Shown in pieces: positions 53,201 through 62,573 of a DNA stretch of 64,000 bases. The notes beneath the pieces are model-generated. The model was not told the origin of the DNA, made no database searches, and was given only the letters and a program-made list of their open reading frames with translations. The first letter of the stretch is position 1. Every line of letters starts with the position of its first letter. The position numbers were made by a program, and so were the translations under genes. Source of the stretch: Streptomyces sp. NRRL B-3428 (GTDB lineage Bacteria; Actinomycetota; Actinomycetes; Streptomycetales; Streptomycetaceae). The DNA lies in assembly GCA_000721375.1 (NCBI GenBank), contig JOGW01000001.1:433098-497097 (forward strand). Direction: 5' to 3'.

Positions 53201-56200
53201 ATGCGCCGGATATCCCGAAAGGCCCTGGGGCTGGCCACAGTCGCCACCTTGGCCGCAACTCTGGCGACGCCCTCGGCGGCGGCGCCCGCGCCGGGCGATC
53301 GCCCACTGGTCGGCAGCGAGGCCGCACGCGCCCAGGGGCAGAACGCACGGCAGCACACCGTCACGCTCGTGACCGGTGACCGCGTCCTGGTCACCACGAA
53401 CAGCAAGGGCCGCAGTGCAGCCACCGCGCTGCCCCGCGAGGACGGCACGGTCCCGCTCCTGCAGACCCGTGAGAGCGGCGACGACCTCTTCGTCTACCCC
53501 GAGGGCGCCGACGAGGCGCTCGCCACGGGCAAGGTCGACGAGCAGCTGTTCAACGTCACCGCCCTGATCCGCCAGGGCTACGACGACGCGAGCACGAAGT
53601 CGCTTCCCCTGATCGCGATGTACGACAGGTCCGTGGCCCGCTCCGTGCCCGTCACCCCGCGCGGCGCCGAGCGCGAGCACGTACTCGACGTGGTCGACGG
53701 TGTGGCGCTGAGCGCCGACAAGAAGCAGGCCGCCGAGTTCTGGGCCGACCTCACCAGCCCCAAGTCCCGGGCGGCGGGCGACCTCAAGAAGCTCTGGCTG
53801 GACGCCAAGGTCGAGACGACTCTCGACAAGTCGACCCAGCAGGTGCACGCCCCCGAGGCCTGGGCCGCAGGCTTCGACGGCAAGGGCGCCAAGGTCGCCG
53901 TGCTCGACACCGGCTCCGACGCCGAGCACCCCGACCTCAAGGGCCGGATCACCGAGCTGAAGAACTTCACCGACTCGGACACCGCCGCCGACCGGGACGG
54001 CCACGGCACGCACACCATCTCCACCGTCGGCGGCTCCGGTGCCGCGAGCGACGGCAAGAAGAAGGGCGTCGCCCCCGGCGCCGAGCTGCTCAGCGGCAAG
54101 GTCCTGAACGACTCCGGCAGCGGCATGCTCTCGTGGATCATCGCGGGCATGGAGTGGGCCGCCGTGGACGCCAAGGCCGATGTGGTCTCGATGAGCCTCG
54201 GCACCAGCGACCCCAGCGACTGCTCCGACCCGATGAGCCAGGCCACCGAGGAACTCGCCCAGAAGACCGGCACATTGTTCGTGATCGCCGCGGGCAACAT
54301 CGGCCGCGCCGGGCACAACACCATCTCCTCGCCCGGCTGCGCCCCCAGTGCCCTGACCGTCGGCGCCGTCGACCGCGAGAACGTCTCGGCCGTCTTCTCC
54401 AGCCGCGGCCCGGTCGCCGGCACCCACACCCTCAAGCCCGAGATCACCGCGCCCGGCGTGGACATCTCAGCGGCGAACGCGGGCGGACGCGGGGACTCGG
54501 CGTACCAGTCCATGAGCGGTACATCGATGGCGACCCCGCATGTCGCGGGCGCCGCCGCCGTGCTCAAGCAGCGCCACCCCGACTGGAACGGGCAGCAGCT
54601 CAAGGCCGCCCTCGTCTCCTCCGCCGACACGGACATCCCCGGCGACGATGTCCGTGAGACGGGCGGTGGCCTGCTCGACGTCAAGGGCGCCGTCGACCAG
54701 CAGGTGGTCTCGGCCGCGACATTGCAGGCCGGCACCTTCAACTGGCCGCAGGACAAGAGCGACCGCACCACCGTCGACGTCCCCTACACCAACAACTCCG
54801 ACAAGGCGGTCCGCCTCGACCTCGCCGTCGAGGCCGTCACCGGCAACGACGGCACCCCGGTCCGCTCCTCGGTGGCGAAGTTCGACAAGCGCTCGGTGAC
54901 GGTCCCCGCCGGCGCCACGGTGAAGGTGCCCCTCGGGGTCGACCCGACCGCGCGGCTCGCCGACCGCCAGTACGGTGACATCACGGGCCGCGTGGTCGCC
55001 ACCGCAGCCGACGGCTTCACGGTGTCGACCCCGTTCGCGCTCTACGTGCAGCCCGAGACGGTCACCCTGCGCGTGAAGATGATCGACCGCAACGGCAAGC
55101 CCGCGGTCGGCTCCTCCGCGACCGACGTGATCTCCACCGACGTCCACACGGGTGAGCGGCGGGTCAACAACGGCGCCACGGACGTGACGTACGAACTGCG
55201 CACCGGTGCCTACTTCCTGACCGGCTTCATCACCAGCCCGGATGCCGGAGAAGGTGCCACACTCACCGACTCCCTGACCTACTTCGCCCGCCCCCAGATC
55301 GACCTGCAGCGCGACACGACCATCGTCTTCGACGCCCGCAAGGCACACCGCCTGAGCATCGACGCGGACAAGCCGGTCGAGTCGCGTGGTGCCACCCTCG
55401 CGTTCAACCGGACCTGGGGCGAGAACTGGTGGTACGGCGGCACCGCGGCCGGCGGACGCACCATCCGCTCGTACTACGCCTCGGTCGAAGGCCACGCGGA
55501 CGACGGCGAGTTCGACTGGGGCAGCCACTGGCGTGCCGCGGCCCCGCTGCTCGAAGAACTGAAGGTCGAGGGCGGCCCGGTGCTGCACCCGACCACCGCG
55601 TCCACGACCTCCGTGAACCTGGACGGTCAGGGCAGCGCCCAGTTGGTCGACGCCAAGTCCGGTACGCCGGAGGAGCTCGCGGCGGCCGGTGTCCAGGGCA
55701 AGATCGCGATGATCAAGCTGCCGGCCGGCAGCTCCTCGGTGGTCACCGCCATGCGCAACGCGCAGAAGGCCGGAGCCCTCGCCATCCTCGTCCACCGTGA
55801 CGCACCGGGCCGCTGGTACCCCGGGGCAGGCTTCGGCGGCGGCACCCTGCCGGCGATCGCCGTGCAGACGGCGGAGGCGCAGGACCTGCTCGCCCGGCTC
55901 GCGCAGGGCGAGGTCACGCTGAGCTGGAAGGGCACGGCGAAGAGCCCGTACATGTACAACCTGTCGTTCCCTGACGAGGGTTCGGTCTACCACGCCCGTA
56001 CCCACCGCGTGCGCGACAGCCGTCTGGGCAAGGTCTACGCGACCTATCACGCGATGGGCGTGGCCGGCGACTACATCGATACGGTCTCCACGGTTCGCCC
56101 CGACGGCCAGGAGTTCTACTTCGGCGACATCCAGTCGGTCCCCTCGCCCGGCAAGCGCACCGAGTTCTACTCCACCGAGGACGACGCGGCCTGGCAGCGT

Positions 56201-56974
56201 GTGCTCTCCAGCTCCTTCCCGTTCGGCGAGGCCATGGTCGACCGGGCCCGCACCTACAAGCCGGGTTCGTCGCGCACGGAGAGCTGGTACGACGGCGTGA
56301 TCACGCCGCGCGCCCGGCTCGACGCAGCGGGCGCGCAGACCCTCGCCGCCGAGCGGCAGGGCAACCTGATCGGCTTCGAGTCCTCGGTCTACGGCGACCG
56401 TGAACACAGCGGCGAGCAGGGCTCGTTCGGTGACATCGGCGGTCTGTGGCTGCGCAAGGACGGCGAGGTCATCGGCGACTCCAGCTTCCCGTTCGGCGTC
56501 TTCGACGTACCGGCCGAGGAGGCCACGTACGAACTCACCCAGCACCTCCAGAAGATCGGCTCCCCGGCGCAGATGTGGAAGCGCTCCTCAGAGATCGTGA
56601 CCACCTGGAAGTTCCGCTCGAAGCTGGACGAGTCGGTGTTCTCGCAGGGTCTGGGCATCCTCTTCCCGCGCTACACACTGCCCGAGGACGGCCTCAAGAC
56701 CCTCGCCGCCGAGGACGGCCAGAAGATCGGTATCAGCGTCACGGGGCACGCGGGCTACACCCCGGGCGCCATCGAGTCGGCCAAGCTCTCGTACTCCTAC
56801 GACGGCGGTACGACCTGGACCGAGGCGAAGATCTCCGGCTCGGGCGCCACCCGTACCGCGACGGTGGATCACGCCGGGGCCTCGGGCAAGCAGGTCTGGC
56901 TGAAGACGGAACTGACCGACACCAAGGGCAATTCCGTCACGCAGACGGTGGTCCGCGCGTACGACGTGCGCTGA
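53201..56974 (+). CDS. Large secreted subtilisin-like protease (S8)
   Basis: A 1257-residue exported protease. Signal peptide about 1-32 (LATPSAAA), propeptide to about 225, catalytic domain with Asp236 (VAVLDTGSD), His268 (DGHGTHTIS) and Ser442 (MSGTSMATPHVAG), then a long beta-rich C-terminal region with a protease-associated insert near residues 820-890 (MIKLPAGSSSVVTAMRNA) and closing domains. Probably degrades extracellular protein during development. GGGAGAGG precedes ATG. Divergent from the LuxR-type regulator. Confidence 0.95.
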   Translation: MRRISRKALGLATVATLAATLATPSAAAPAPGDRPLVGSEAARAQGQNARQHTVTLVTGDRVLVTTNSKGRSAATALPREDGTVPLLQTRESGDDLFVYPEGADEALATGKVDEQLFNVTALIRQGYDDASTKSLPLIAMYDRSVARSVPVTPRGAEREHVLDVVDGVALSADKKQAAEFWADLTSPKSRAAGDLKKLWLDAKVETTLDKSTQQVHAPEAWAAGFDGKGAKVAVLDTGSDAEHPDLKGRITELKNFTDSDTAADRDGHGTHTISTVGGSGAASDGKKKGVAPGAELLSGKVLNDSGSGMLSWIIAGMEWAAVDAKADVVSMSLGTSDPSDCSDPMSQATEELAQKTGTLFVIAAGNIGRAGHNTISSPGCAPSALTVGAVDRENVSAVFSSRGPVAGTHTLKPEITAPGVDISAANAGGRGDSAYQSMSGTSMATPHVAGAAAVLKQRHPDWNGQQLKAALVSSADTDIPGDDVRETGGGLLDVKGAVDQQVVSAATLQAGTFNWPQDKSDRTTVDVPYTNNSDKAVRLDLAVEAVTGNDGTPVRSSVAKFDKRSVTVPAGATVKVPLGVDPTARLADRQYGDITGRVVATAADGFTVSTPFALYVQPETVTLRVKMIDRNGKPAVGSSATDVISTDVHTGERRVNNGATDVTYELRTGAYFLTGFITSPDAGEGATLTDSLTYFARPQIDLQRDTTIVFDARKAHRLSIDADKPVESRGATLAFNRTWGENWWYGGTAAGGRTIRSYYASVEGHADDGEFDWGSHWRAAAPLLEELKVEGGPVLHPTTASTTSVNLDGQGSAQLVDAKSGTPEELAAAGVQGKIAMIKLPAGSSSVVTAMRNAQKAGALAILVHRDAPGRWYPGAGFGGGTLPAIAVQTAEAQDLLARLAQGEVTLSWKGTAKSPYMYNLSFPDEGSVYHARTHRVRDSRLGKVYATYHAMGVAGDYIDTVSTVRPDGQEFYFGDIQSVPSPGKRTEFYSTEDDAAWQRVLSSSFPFGEAMVDRARTYKPGSSRTESWYDGVITPRARLDAAGAQTLAAERQGNLIGFESSVYGDREHSGEQGSFGDIGGLWLRKDGEVIGDSSFPFGVFDVPAEEATYELTQHLQKIGSPAQMWKRSSEIVTTWKFRSKLDESVFSQGLGILFPRYTLPEDGLKTLAAEDGQKIGISVTGHAGYTPGAIESAKLSYSYDGGTTWTEAKISGSGATRTATVDHAGASGKQVWLKTELTDTKGNSVTQTVVRAYDVR

Positions 56975-57045
56975 CCTCGTCGCCCGATAGACGGGTCCGC
57001 CGGGCGTCCTTCCTGTGGGGGGTGGGGTAGTCCGGCGGACCTCAT

Positions 57046-57086
57046 GACGAAGGCCCCTGGAATCAAGGATTCCAGGGGCCTTCGTC
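57046..57086. terminator. 19-bp perfect hairpin after the subtilase gene
   Basis: GACGAAGGCCCCTGGAATC pairs perfectly with its inverse around a three-base AAG loop. Symmetric enough to stop transcription from both sides. Confidence 0.85.
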
Positions 57087-57113
57087 CTACGCGATGCTTA
57101 AGGCGAGGAAGGC

Positions 57114-57165
57114 GAAGAGGCTAGTTTCTACAGGAAAGGAGTGAGAAGGAAGCCTCTTCATGGCC
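57114..57165. repeat. Structured hairpin repeat, copy 1
   Basis: Arms GAAGAGGCT (57114-57122) and AGCCTCTTC (57151-57159) pair over nine bases; inside, TTTC pairs with GAAA. Contains CTAGT and the 24-base block from 57142 that recurs in copy 2 with one change (T for C at the fifth arm base). Possible small RNA or a remnant of a mobile element; strand unknown. Confidence 0.7.
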
Positions 57166-57186
57166 TCGCGTGAGCCGGGGAAAGCA

Positions 57187-57247
57187 AAGGGACTAGTGTC
57201 AAATCCCCCGATGGGGGAGGTTTTGAGAAGGAAGCCCCTTCATGGCC
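57187..57247. repeat. Structured hairpin repeat, copy 2
   Basis: AAGGGACT (57187-57194) pairs with AGCCCCTT (57233-57240) in seven of eight positions. Inside, CCCCC-GAT-GGGGG is flanked by CAAA/TTTG. The G-C pair facing the changed base replaces the A-T pair of copy 1, a compensatory change that keeps the stem. Related to copy 1 through CTAGT and the block 57224-57247. Confidence 0.7.
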
Positions 57248-57269
57248 CCGACCCGTAGAACGCTAACAG

Positions 57270-59441
57270 TCAGACCGGGATCACGTCGCGCAGATTTTCC
57301 GGTGTGAGCACCCGCGACTCGGGATGCAGCCCTTCGGGGCGCTGCATTCCGATGTACGTGACCGGCCCTTCGGGCACGCTCGTGCCGTCCCACACCGTGA
57401 CTTCGGCGCGCATGAGGTCAAGCAGCCACCGCACCGTCAGCTGCTCCCGCTCCACGATGCCCCGCAGCAGTCGCTCCACCGTGACGTGGTTCTCCTCGAC
57501 CCGGTTGGCCCGCGGCATGCCCTTCAGGAACAGATGCAGCCAGTGGGCGTACCACTGCCCGTCGCCGCCGCGCCGGAACACCAGCGGCAGCGCCACCCGG
57601 CCAGGACCACGCAGCTCCGACTTCATCCGCACGGTCCGCGGCTCGAACGGCCGCCCCTTCTGCTCGCCCTCGCGCAGCATGAACCCGAAGAAGGACTCCT
57701 CCACGTCAAGGAAGCTCTCCCCGGAGTACAGCAGCACCTCGGGCACGATGAACGTCCCGCGCACCGCACCCAGCCGCAGCTCGATGAACTCCGAGGCGCC
57801 GTCCGGTGCTTCGGTGATGTCCCCGGAGTGCCGGCCCTCCAGCTCCGTGAGCTGGGTGTAGGAGAGCCAGGTGATCTGCTCGTAGTCCTCGTCGAGCACC
57901 AGCGCCGACAGGTCGTAGTCGGTGGTCTCCTGGCGCTGCTTCCAGTACGTGAAGAAGCGCAGGCGCTCACCGTCCACTCGCGACACCGAACCGCGCGGCA
58001 GCACCCCGATCCCGGACGCGACCGCCTTGCCGCTCAGCGGCAGCGCGACGTCGAGGACATCCGGGTCCACCAGCACACGACCGGGGTCCGGAAGGCGACC
58101 CGCGATCTCGCGGTCGAGCAGCGCGCGCAGCCGCTCCTGCGCGGCCACGGGCAGCGCAGGCCGGTCGTCCTGCGTCACCCAGGCGCGCCCGAGCCGGTTG
58201 ATGAACACCCGCCGTGCGCCGTCCTGTTCGAGCCGGTCGCCCCGGTTGAGCAGATGCTGCCGTACGGACAGCAGTACGCGACCGGCGACCTCGGGGACCA
58301 CGGCTTCCACCGCGGACAGGACGGCATCGCGTTCCGAGTCCGTGGCGGCGGTGCGCAGCAGCCGGTCCACCGACCGCAGCAGAAGACCGGGTGCGGACTG
58401 CAACAGCTCGACCGCGCCGATGAGTTCTCCTGCGCCGAGCAGCTCCTCGGTCCGGCTCGCGAAGGACCGCACCCGCTCGTCGCCGCGCGCGACCGCGAAC
58501 ACCCGGGCGGCCTCGGGCCACTGCGGGTACTCATGCGGATGCAGCCGCTCCCCGAGGCGCTTCCACACCTCACGGTGCACGGCCACGTCGGCGAGCTTTG
58601 CGGGCGAGGCGCCGATCACCGCGTCGAGCCCGGCGAGCAGCGCACGCCGCGCGGGTCGCGACAGTCCCCGGAACTTCGTAGGTTCCACCAAGGACACGTC
58701 GCCCTCGGACAGCGCGCACGCGAGGCGCAGCACATCGGTCACCGTGTCGAGCAGCAGCGCCGAACCGACGCCGAGCCGCGCCTTGTTGATCACGGCGCGG
58801 TTCTCGCGCACCGGGATCTCGGCGGGCTGCTCCCCGCCGACACAAGCCTCGGCGAGCACCTCCAGGTCGCGCAGATGATCCTCGCCCAACGGCGTACGGC
58901 TGCCGGCCAGCGCGAGGTACAGAGCCCCGACCTCGTCCTCGACGGTGCCGCCCGCGTGCAGGACCGTCATCCGGTCACCGGCGGCGGCGATCAGCTCGTC
59001 GTGATGCGTGAGCATCTCGGCGTACGTGTGCTGATAGCGCCCGTACGACGGCAGAGTCAGGAGGTCCACCACCCCCGTGGTGAGTTGCTTGAGCGTGCCC
59101 TCTCGGGTCTTGTCGTCGGCGAGGGCCTCGCGGATGCAGCGCATCCAGAAGTCCAGGGTGTCCGGCACGTTGGCCGGGAAGTCGATGAAGTACGCGTTGT
59201 GCCGCACGTGGTCGCCGACGATCTCGCGGACGGTCGCGAGCGTACGTCCGGCGATGTCCGCCACCACACGCTCGTCCATACCGGAGAGCCGCGTCAGGAG
59301 CGGTGCCGAGAGCTTGAACCCCACGGACATCAGGGCCCCGTCGAACTGCCGCGCGACCACGGCACCTTGACCGGCCGGCCCCTCGAAGGCGGGGATGCGG
59401 TAGGTGTGACGAATGACCAGGGATTCCAGACGGTGGGACAT
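57270..59441 (-). CDS. Large TerD-domain protein
   Basis: About 723 residues. The N-terminal 450 residues are helical (YSGRY-type repeats of the form ...LLTLPSYGRYQHTYAEML) without a known catalytic motif. The C-terminal part resembles a TerD/tellurium-resistance domain (DYDLSALVLDEDYEQITWLS, RHSGDITEAPDG, YAHWLHLFLKG), which binds Ca2+ in relatives. Similar to MXAN_6230/SCO0854-like proteins as I recall them; not verified. Start MSHRLESLV was chosen over an ATG 12 codons upstream. Two hairpin repeats lie just beyond its 3' end. Confidence 0.75.
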   Translation of the reverse strand: MSHRLESLVIRHTYRIPAFEGPAGQGAVVARQFDGALMSVGFKLSAPLLTRLSGMDERVVADIAGRTLATVREIVGDHVRHNAYFIDFPANVPDTLDFWMRCIREALADDKTREGTLKQLTTGVVDLLTLPSYGRYQHTYAEMLTHHDELIAAAGDRMTVLHAGGTVEDEVGALYLALAGSRTPLGEDHLRDLEVLAEACVGGEQPAEIPVRENRAVINKARLGVGSALLLDTVTDVLRLACALSEGDVSLVEPTKFRGLSRPARRALLAGLDAVIGASPAKLADVAVHREVWKRLGERLHPHEYPQWPEAARVFAVARGDERVRSFASRTEELLGAGELIGAVELLQSAPGLLLRSVDRLLRTAATDSERDAVLSAVEAVVPEVAGRVLLSVRQHLLNRGDRLEQDGARRVFINRLGRAWVTQDDRPALPVAAQERLRALLDREIAGRLPDPGRVLVDPDVLDVALPLSGKAVASGIGVLPRGSVSRVDGERLRFFTYWKQRQETTDYDLSALVLDEDYEQITWLSYTQLTELEGRHSGDITEAPDGASEFIELRLGAVRGTFIVPEVLLYSGESFLDVEESFFGFMLREGEQKGRPFEPRTVRMKSELRGPGRVALPLVFRRGGDGQWYAHWLHLFLKGMPRANRVEENHVTVERLLRGIVEREQLTVRWLLDLMRAEVTVWDGTSVPEGPVTYIGMQRPEGLHPESRVLTPENLRDVIPV

Positions 59442-59514
59442 TCCGGCAGCGTGACAGAGGGGCACAAGTGTGCGCACTCGGATTTCCGCCGCCCTGTCCG
59501 GTGCCGGGCAGGTC

Positions 59515-60432
59515 CTAGCCGACGGCCGAGGGTTTCCCGTCCGTCTGTGTCAGGGCTGACTCCTTCATGGTCCGGTAGCGGGCGATGACCTCGCGGTCGC
59601 GCCGGTCCAATGTGCTCTGCTCAACCGCGCGTTGGGCCTTGCGGACGGCGGTGTCGAGGCCGGCCGACCGCTGGCATGCGGCGTCGACGGCCGCCACTTC
59701 CAGTTCTCTTCGGCCCACTTCGGCCACGGCCTCGGAGCCGGTGGCCTCGCGCAGCTGTCCGGCGATCTGCTCGCGCGGCTCCTGGACGTTCCGTGCCGGA
59801 TGGCCCTCGCGCTCCATGCACGTCGACCACGCGCGCTCGCCTTCGCGGTACGCGGGGTTCTCGCCCACCGCGCTGATCACGCTGTTCGCCAGCGCCACCG
59901 CCACCGGTTCGACACGGTCCCAGTCCTTTCCGTACAGCTGGGCCCGCGATGTGGCGACGCAGCCGTCGGAGGGGAATTCGACCTGAGATCCGTCGGGCAG
60001 TTCCAGGCGGACCCGCCGGTCGGGGTCACCGGTCAAGTCCCTTTCCCACTGCCGGGGATGGGATGCCTCGTCGGACGGCGGTGCGGACTTTTGGTGGAGA
60101 AACTCTCCGGTGATTCCGTACCCGTCCGTCCGGGCGGTGTCCGCGTCGAGCAGACCGTAGGGATTCGTCTCCACACTGCGGGCCGACGCCGTCCGCGGGC
60201 GCGGCTCGTAGGTGTGTCCGCGCTCCCGCATACACGTGGCCACGGCCTGTTCCTGGCGCTCGTGCAGCCGGACGGATTCGCCGTAGGTGAGCGCGGTGAC
60301 TCCGGACAGCGGACGGACATCCTGCGAAGGGGGCGGAGGTGGCCCGTGGCCAGGGCTCCCGGAGGGGGAGCACCCGGCCACGGCCGCAGCGATCACCGCT
60401 GCGGTGAGCACGATCCGCCTGTGGCGGATCAC
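59515..60432 (-). CDS. Lipoprotein of unknown function
   Basis: A 305-residue lipoprotein: after IRHRRIVLTAAVIAAAVAG a lipid Cys21 begins the mature protein. The rest is Glu/Arg-rich with four further Cys (ATCMRERG, DGCVAT, STCMERE, DAACQRS), which suggests disulfides. The GTG lies in the end of the I36-type gene (four-base overlap), so both are made together. No function recognised. Confidence 0.8.
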   Translation of the reverse strand: MIRHRRIVLTAAVIAAAVAGCSPSGSPGHGPPPPPSQDVRPLSGVTALTYGESVRLHERQEQAVATCMRERGHTYEPRPRTASARSVETNPYGLLDADTARTDGYGITGEFLHQKSAPPSDEASHPRQWERDLTGDPDRRVRLELPDGSQVEFPSDGCVATSRAQLYGKDWDRVEPVAVALANSVISAVGENPAYREGERAWSTCMEREGHPARNVQEPREQIAGQLREATGSEAVAEVGRRELEVAAVDAACQRSAGLDTAVRKAQRAVEQSTLDRRDREVIARYRTMKESALTQTDGKPSAVG

Positions 60433-60800
60433 ACGCACCAGTCGTTGGAGGCGACGTTGTGCCAGTAGACCGTGCCCGAGAGGGTCGGGTTGGTCCAGCC
60501 GCGGCTGAGCACGTAGTTCGAGCCGGTGTAGCCGGTGCCGGAGAAGATCCGGACGTTGCAGCTGTTGCCGTTGTTGTAGAGGGACTCGGCGTTGTTGAAC
60601 TTGTTGTACTGGAGCAGGTTGGAGTTGTCGTTGTAGACCTTGCCCGGAGCCCCGGACCCGTTGGTGCCGAGGTACGCGCAGAGCGCACCGGCCGGACACT
60701 CCGACCATGACGCGTGCGAAGTGCCGGCGGTGGCCACCGTTCCTGCGGCGGCCAGGGCGATGGCTGCCAGTGCTGCGGCACCGCGCTTACGTATTCCCAC
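60429..60800 (-). CDS. Peptidase inhibitor I36-like secreted protein
   Basis: A 123-residue exported protein (signal peptide ending TSHA-SW). The mature part looks like the beta-gamma crystallin-type fold of Streptomyces metalloprotease inhibitors (family I36): SECPAGALCAYLG, then repeated Asn/Gly/Tyr-rich strands (YNDNSNLLQYNKFNNAES), ending in SNDWCV. Four Cys probably form two disulfides. It is secreted next to a large protease, though on the other side of the TerD gene. Confidence 0.82.
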   Translation of the reverse strand: MGIRKRGAAALAAIALAAAGTVATAGTSHASWSECPAGALCAYLGTNGSGAPGKVYNDNSNLLQYNKFNNAESLYNNGNSCNVRIFSGTGYTGSNYVLSRGWTNPTLSGTVYWHNVASNDWCV

Positions 60801-61401
60801 AGGTGTCGTCCCTTCTCATCTGCGACGCGAATTGCGCCGCGCCACAGAATGTCAGCGGCCAACCGCACCGCAAGGGCCCGGAGTTCCCGTCCACATCAGG
60901 AGCAACGCATTCCTCGGCGCTTGCAGGTCCGGAAAGCAACTTGACGTGGAGTCGGTCGGGAAGAGTGAACTCGACCCTTCCGTTTTCGTGACGTGTGGAC
61001 CCTGAATTGCGCTTTATTGCGCAAGAATCTCTTGACAGGGACAGGGGATTGTCAGCCCCGCAAGGGAGTTGGTTGCGCACGCGGATCGCGGGTGGCTGAA
61101 ATGCCGTAGCCACGCATGCCGGTCCGAATCGGCTGCTCCGGTTTCGGCGTGAAATGCAGGGGATGATTCCGCCTGACGAAATTCCGGACAGCGCACATCC
61201 GAGAATGGCCGAGAAAACGGTCGGCGCGAACAGGCGCCGAAGGGCTTGGGAGATCGGGCTGTCCGAGAGCCGGAGCGCAGACGCAGGTGGCGCTGTGGGC
61301 GGAGCGTTCCTAAGGTGTGTTGCTTGATCGGTTGGGGCTGGAGCCGTCAGCTCCGGGCCGGGCCGTGCGGCCACCTTGCTGAGCTTGGAGTTCTGAACGC
61401 G
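60801..61401. other. 600-bp gene-free region
   Basis: No convincing coding frame on either strand. GC is lower than in the neighbours. It holds the inverted repeat TTGCGC-TTTATT-GCGCAA (61007-61024) and TGACA/TGTCA arms at 61033-61037 and 61050-61054, overlapping a TTGACA box. Probably the promoter region of the inhibitor operon and of comB. Confidence 0.6.
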
Positions 61402-62133
61402 ATGGATGACCTGAGTCCGATGGATGCCCGTTTCCTTGCCATACCCGAGGTGGCCGCAGCGGGTGAAGTTCCTTCCGTGGCGGTCGTGATCGACGTCATG
61501 CGCGCCTACACCGTGGCGGCCTGGGCATTCGCCCGGGGCGCGGAGAGGATCGTGCTCGCCGAGTCGCTCGACGAGGCGCTGGCTCTCAAGGCCCGCCATC
61601 CCGACTGGGTGGCGCTCAAGGACGGACCGCCCGCTCCCGGGTTCGGCCTCGTCAACTCGCCCGGACTGCTGCGAAGCGCCGAGCTCGGCGGGCGGACCGT
61701 CGTGCAGAAGACGACCGCCGGCACCGTCGGCGCCCTCGCGGTACAGGACGCCTCACTCGTGCTGTGCGCCGGCTTCGTCGTCGCGGAGGCGACGGCCCGG
61801 CTGCTGAGGGAGCGCGGGGCGAAGGACGTCACCTTCGTCGTCACCGGCGAGGACGGACGGGCCGAAGAGGATCTCGCCTGCGCCCAGTACATCGCCCGCA
61901 GAGCCGTAGAGGACGAGACGGACGCCGCGCCGTTCCTCGACCGCGCCGCGACCTCACGCGCCGCGGCCGAACTGACTGAGGGCGTACGGGAAGGAGCCCA
62001 CCCCGACGACGTCGCCCTCTGCCTCGAACTCGACCGCTTCCCCTTCGCGATGGTCGCCGCCGTCGAGGACTCGCTGATGGTGCTGCGCCCGCACGGTCCC
62101 GGTTTCCCCGCCGCACCCCTGGTCGCGTCCTGA
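61402..62133 (+). CDS. 2-phosphosulfolactate phosphatase-like (ComB family)
   Basis: A 243-residue protein of the ComB family, which in methanogens removes phosphate in coenzyme M synthesis. [45 protein letters not shown] and [14 protein letters not shown] match the family. Streptomycetes do not make coenzyme M, so the real substrate is probably another phosphoester. Start ATG at 61402; a second ATG at 61420 is possible. Followed 19 bases later by a small gene. Confidence 0.85.
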   Translation: MDDLSPMDARFLAIPEVAAAGEVPSVAVVIDVMRAYTVAAWAFARGAERIVLAESLDEALALKARHPDWVALKDGPPAPGFGLVNSPGLLRSAELGGRTVVQKTTAGTVGALAVQDASLVLCAGFVVAEATARLLRERGAKDVTFVVTGEDGRAEEDLACAQYIARRAVEDETDAAPFLDRAATSRAAAELTEGVREGAHPDDVALCLELDRFPFAMVAAVEDSLMVLRPHGPGFPAAPLVAS

Positions 62134-62152
62134 CGTGGTGGGAGTCCGGTCC

Positions 62153-62530
62153 ATGGAGCCCGCACGATCGCCCCGAGTCCTCGTCATCGGCTTCGACCCG
62201 CACCGGATCCCCGGCCTGCGGGACTCCGCACCGCTGGCCGCCGCCATCCAGGCGGGCCTGGACGAGTTCGCCGTACACGGTGTGGGCGTCGAGACCTGTC
62301 TGATCGGTTTGGACGGCGCAGACGACACGGAGCCGCTGATCACCGCGGCGCTGCGGTCCCGTGCGTGGGAGTGCGTGGTCGTGGGTGGCGGCCTGCGCAC
62401 TTCGGCGGAGCAACTGCCGCTCCTGGAAGAGGTGATCAGCCTGATTCGCCGGCACGCAGACACCGCGGCCATCGCCTTCAACGCCGGCCCGTCCGCGCTC
62501 TACGAGGCGGCCGCACGCCGGCTGAAGTGA
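62153..62530 (+). CDS. Hypothetical Rossmann-like protein
   Basis: A 125-residue protein with alternating strands and helices: VLVIGFDPHRIPGLRD opens, CVVVGGGLRTSAEQLPLLEE and AIAFNAGPSALYEAAARRL close. No catalytic motif. It follows comB closely on the same strand and has a GGGAG site before the ATG. Likely an accessory of comB or a NAD/sugar binding protein, but unknown. Confidence 0.75.
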   Translation: MEPARSPRVLVIGFDPHRIPGLRDSAPLAAAIQAGLDEFAVHGVGVETCLIGLDGADDTEPLITAALRSRAWECVVVGGGLRTSAEQLPLLEEVISLIRRHADTAAIAFNAGPSALYEAAARRLK

Positions 62531-62573
62531 CACTGGGCAGGGGGCTGTTGAGGACCCATCGTCCTCACGGCCC

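Noticed and set aside
57114..57247. Tandem hairpins as a CRISPR or riboswitch
   Set aside because: Only two units of different length, no spacers, and no downstream gene on either strand positioned for riboswitch control; kept as an unknown structured repeat.
61014..61196. A 60-codon minus-strand frame in the gene-free region
   Set aside because: No start signals, odd composition and no resemblance to known proteins.
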